Under the pieces are notes generated by a model. It was not told the DNA's origin, made no database searches, and was given only the letters and a program-made list of their open reading frames with translations. A DNA stretch of 64,000 nucleotides. Source: Mycteria americana (Eukaryota; Chordata; Aves; Ciconiiformes; Ciconiidae). A program made the position numbers and the translations under genes. Where the stretch lies: NCBI RefSeq assembly GCF_035582795.1, contig NC_134365.1, positions 77,791,635-77,855,634 of the forward strand. The letters run 5' to 3'. Shown here piece by piece: positions 62,037-64,000 of this stretch; the first letter of the stretch is position 1, and each line of letters begins with the position of its first letter.

Positions 62037-62458
62037 CTGAGAACCAAGAATTCAAATTATTTAAGCAAACCTAGACATTCCAAAAGATAAGTCTTTTTTA
62101 GCAACCATTTAGCAGTTCACATGGAAATACCTGAGACCCACATGCCTTTTACTTGCAGGTATTTTATACATGAAGAAACAAAACCCATTTCTCAGAACCT
62201 TACTTAGTTTGAAGCTTTCCTTTCCTTTAAAAATGAGATGCAATTGTTGAAATAAGCCAAAAATAGCCTGTATTTCTGTACCACATTTAAATATAAATAT
62301 AGAAATAAACAACAACCTACGGTAAAAGCAAAAAGGCATTATATCAAGTATCTAAACATTCCCAAAAAGATAGTCGTTAAGACAAGAGAGGAAACAAACA
62401 AAAATATTTAAGGGCTGCCTTAAATAATTTTAATTAAAATATTTTAAATTAAACTCAC

Positions 62459-62663
62459 CTGAGTATATTTCATTTGCCTTTTGTCCCCCAGTGATTTTCC
62501 CTTTGTCCCTGGCGGGACAAGTTTGTTTTCTACTCCCTAAAGGACTCGATAGTCCTTCATCCTCATTAGCTCCAGCTCATCCTGAAGGCTTACTTGCTCT
62601 CTTCTCATCCTCCCCTGTACAAAATGCCCAGCCTGTTCTTCGTGGGAGCTTTCCAAAGGTTTC
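62459..62663 (-). pseudogene. EFCAB6: probable EFCAB6 exon with internal TAG
   Basis: A good acceptor (CTGTTTCCCCCAG) and a consensus donor CAG|GTGAGT bound 205 bp that end in phase 0, as the next exon at 62036 requires. The frame reads KPLESSHEEQAGHFVQGRMR, REQVSLQDELELMRMKDYRV L, TAG (62537-62539), then GVENKLVPPGTKGKSLGDKR QMKYTQ. There is no EF-hand motif, so assignment rests on splice signals and phase. Confidence 0.38.
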
Positions 62664-64000
62664 CTGGGGGAAACAGATTAAGTTTACACAGTTGCAGCAG
62701 CAGGCATGCAAGAGAGTAGTCCAAATGAGTGGCAGAAATACCAAGGTCTAGAAAAGTAGTGGGTCATACCCACTCTCATTGTGCCTGGCTGATACTAACT
62801 TACCATGCCCCCTTGTTTTATTCTGCCCCTTATTTATGATGCTGCACATATAAACCACTAATTCCATAAATGTAAATGAATATTACACCTTTCAAAACTT
62901 CAGGTTAAAATCCTATTAGTCTGCTAACACTATAGCATATTGGCTTAATACAGCAACTTTTATGTTTTAGCATTAGAACTGTTCTAAATAATGGGTTTAA
63001 AAATGTATATTTTAATGTACATGAACCATGTCTACCGGCAAAACAAATGCTACCATATCCAAAGGACGTTGGAAAGGAATCCTTTGATCACTAAAGAGGA
63101 TTTTGTAACTTCTTAATATGAAAGTTTCATCTTTGCTTACGTACTGAAAGTCTTATGGGAAAAACAAAGCATTGAGTATATAGTATGCATTGTACCGAAC
63201 ACGGTGAAACTGAATGGGAAATGATTACACTGACAGAGAGGACCCACCTGAACTCTTAAACTATTTGTTATGAAAATTCAAAGGTCTGTATTCAGTTGTA
63301 GAAATGTCATGGATGGGATGTGATTTTTTTTTTTTTCCCAACTAGCTGGACTCTAGGAACTGTGCTTTCTGATCTGCCTCTTTCTGACAAAGTGTTTTGT
63401 TATAAGCTTATGTCGTTAGAGTCCCCCATCACATAGGTGGCAGCAACTATTACTCAAAAATGGCTCAGAAGAAAACTGAACTTCCTTATTTTCTCATGTA
63501 AGGGAAATGAGAAAAAGTTTTGCTTTTCCGTAGCGTGGTGGACAAAGTCTGGCTCTCCATGAAGAAAATCCCTTGGTCCCTGAAGTTATATTAACCACCA
63601 AATGTTATCCTAAAAGACTAGCTGGATGATTTCTTCATGCCAAAAGTCATTTTCAAATCATATCCTCAGCAGACAAAACTGTGACCTTCTCCCTTCCCAA
63701 GACATGCAGGGATGAGAGGACAGATATTGTCTTCTGCTAAAATTTAATGAACACTAACCTGTGCTATTGAATTTATCTATTTCTTACTTCAATAATGCAG
63801 AGCACAGGAAGGATTTTTTCCCCCCTTACTATGAAAAATGTAAAGTGATTATATAAATATTTCAGTATCCTGTTCAATAGTTAGTCTATCTGGCCAAAAA
63901 TGGCAATGTGGCCCCAATAAGTTTACAAACGTCACAGGAGTCTCCGAGTAGTGTGAAAAGAGATTTCTGTGAAGAAACAGCATCTCCCATGGTACTACTT
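62664..64000. other. EFCAB6: presumed EFCAB6 intron (window end)
   Basis: No exon on the - strand or other gene could be supported in the last 1.3 kb. The DNA is AT-rich. Confidence 0.5.

Larger units (their letters stand above)
40425..62663 (-). pseudogene. EFCAB6: EFCAB6 (EF-hand calcium-binding domain 6; DJBP), 3' half of the locus, disrupted upstream
   Basis: A chain of - strand exons encodes repeated EF-hand helices with the family's order: LTEEQ / NLW...LKYQDFLKKF / Ser-Thr-rich linker / SWRGIL...GEIPVSHFL / DIAEKFNLDLS / CWRPMKRTFKSYDE / VLHEYGIDLTEEE...YNDFLQAF. EFCAB6 binds DJ-1 and the androgen receptor in mammals and is testis-enriched. Human EFCAB6 also lies tail to tail with MPPED1. 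Exons from 47059 down to 40498 are intact and in phase. Upstream exons carry in-frame stops (52422-52424, 48956-48958 and probably 62537-62539). I call the locus a probable pseudogene or a gene with only a short 3' product. Assembly error, selfish allele or exon skipping are alternatives. Exon ends are from sequence signals only. Confidence 0.6.

Noticed and set aside
61752-62040. Two + strand frames
   Set aside because: Shadows of the EFCAB6 EF-hand exon on the - strand.

Overview
This is vertebrate nuclear DNA, most likely from a bird or another sauropsid. It contains short exons with GT..AG boundaries in long AT-rich introns, a CR1-type LINE end, an older CR1/L3-like LINE and MIR-like SINE remnants. 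There are no Alu or L1 sequences and no bacterial or phage gene organisation. I see no CRISPR array, rRNA or tRNA gene. Nearly all open frames longer than 60 codons are chance frames. The real exons were recognised from protein similarity (recalled, not searched) together with splice signals and intron phase.

Two genes lie tail to tail. On the + strand are the last three coding exons of MPPED1, a metallophosphoesterase (12207-12322, 17043-17156, 20788-20906). The first 12.2 kb is intron upstream of them, and a roughly 2.65 kb 3' UTR candidate follows to about 23565. On the - strand, reading from right to left, are exons of EFCAB6 (EF-hand protein, DJ-1/androgen-receptor binding). They run from about 62.0 kb down to the stop codon at 40498-40500. 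The same neighbours, MPPED1 then inverted EFCAB6, occur on human 22q13, which supports both identifications.

The 3' part of EFCAB6 is clean: five consecutive exons (47059 down to 40498) are open, with matching phases at every junction. The more 5' exons are not. The exon at 52395-52607 has an in-frame TGA, the next exon (start 48961) has TAA as its second codon, a probable exon at 62459-62663 has an in-frame TAG, and the EF-hand exon at 61827-62036 has no obvious GT donor after its core. EFCAB6 therefore looks like a decaying unitary pseudogene, or a gene kept only as a short 3' form, in this genome. This is the most interesting signal in the window.

The 23.6-40.4 kb interval is intergenic. 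It holds a GC-rich block (24.4-28.3 kb), an inverted pair of about 80 bp repeats (28241-28319 and 29643-29721), a CR1 3' fragment (29875-30065), an old LINE with reverse-transcriptase remnants (about 32.1-33.9 kb), homeodomain/octamer-like AT-rich segments that could be conserved regulatory elements, and a G-quadruplex microsatellite (36604-36626). I found no clearly new gene system. The remaining observations are candidate exons, hairpins and repeat relics.
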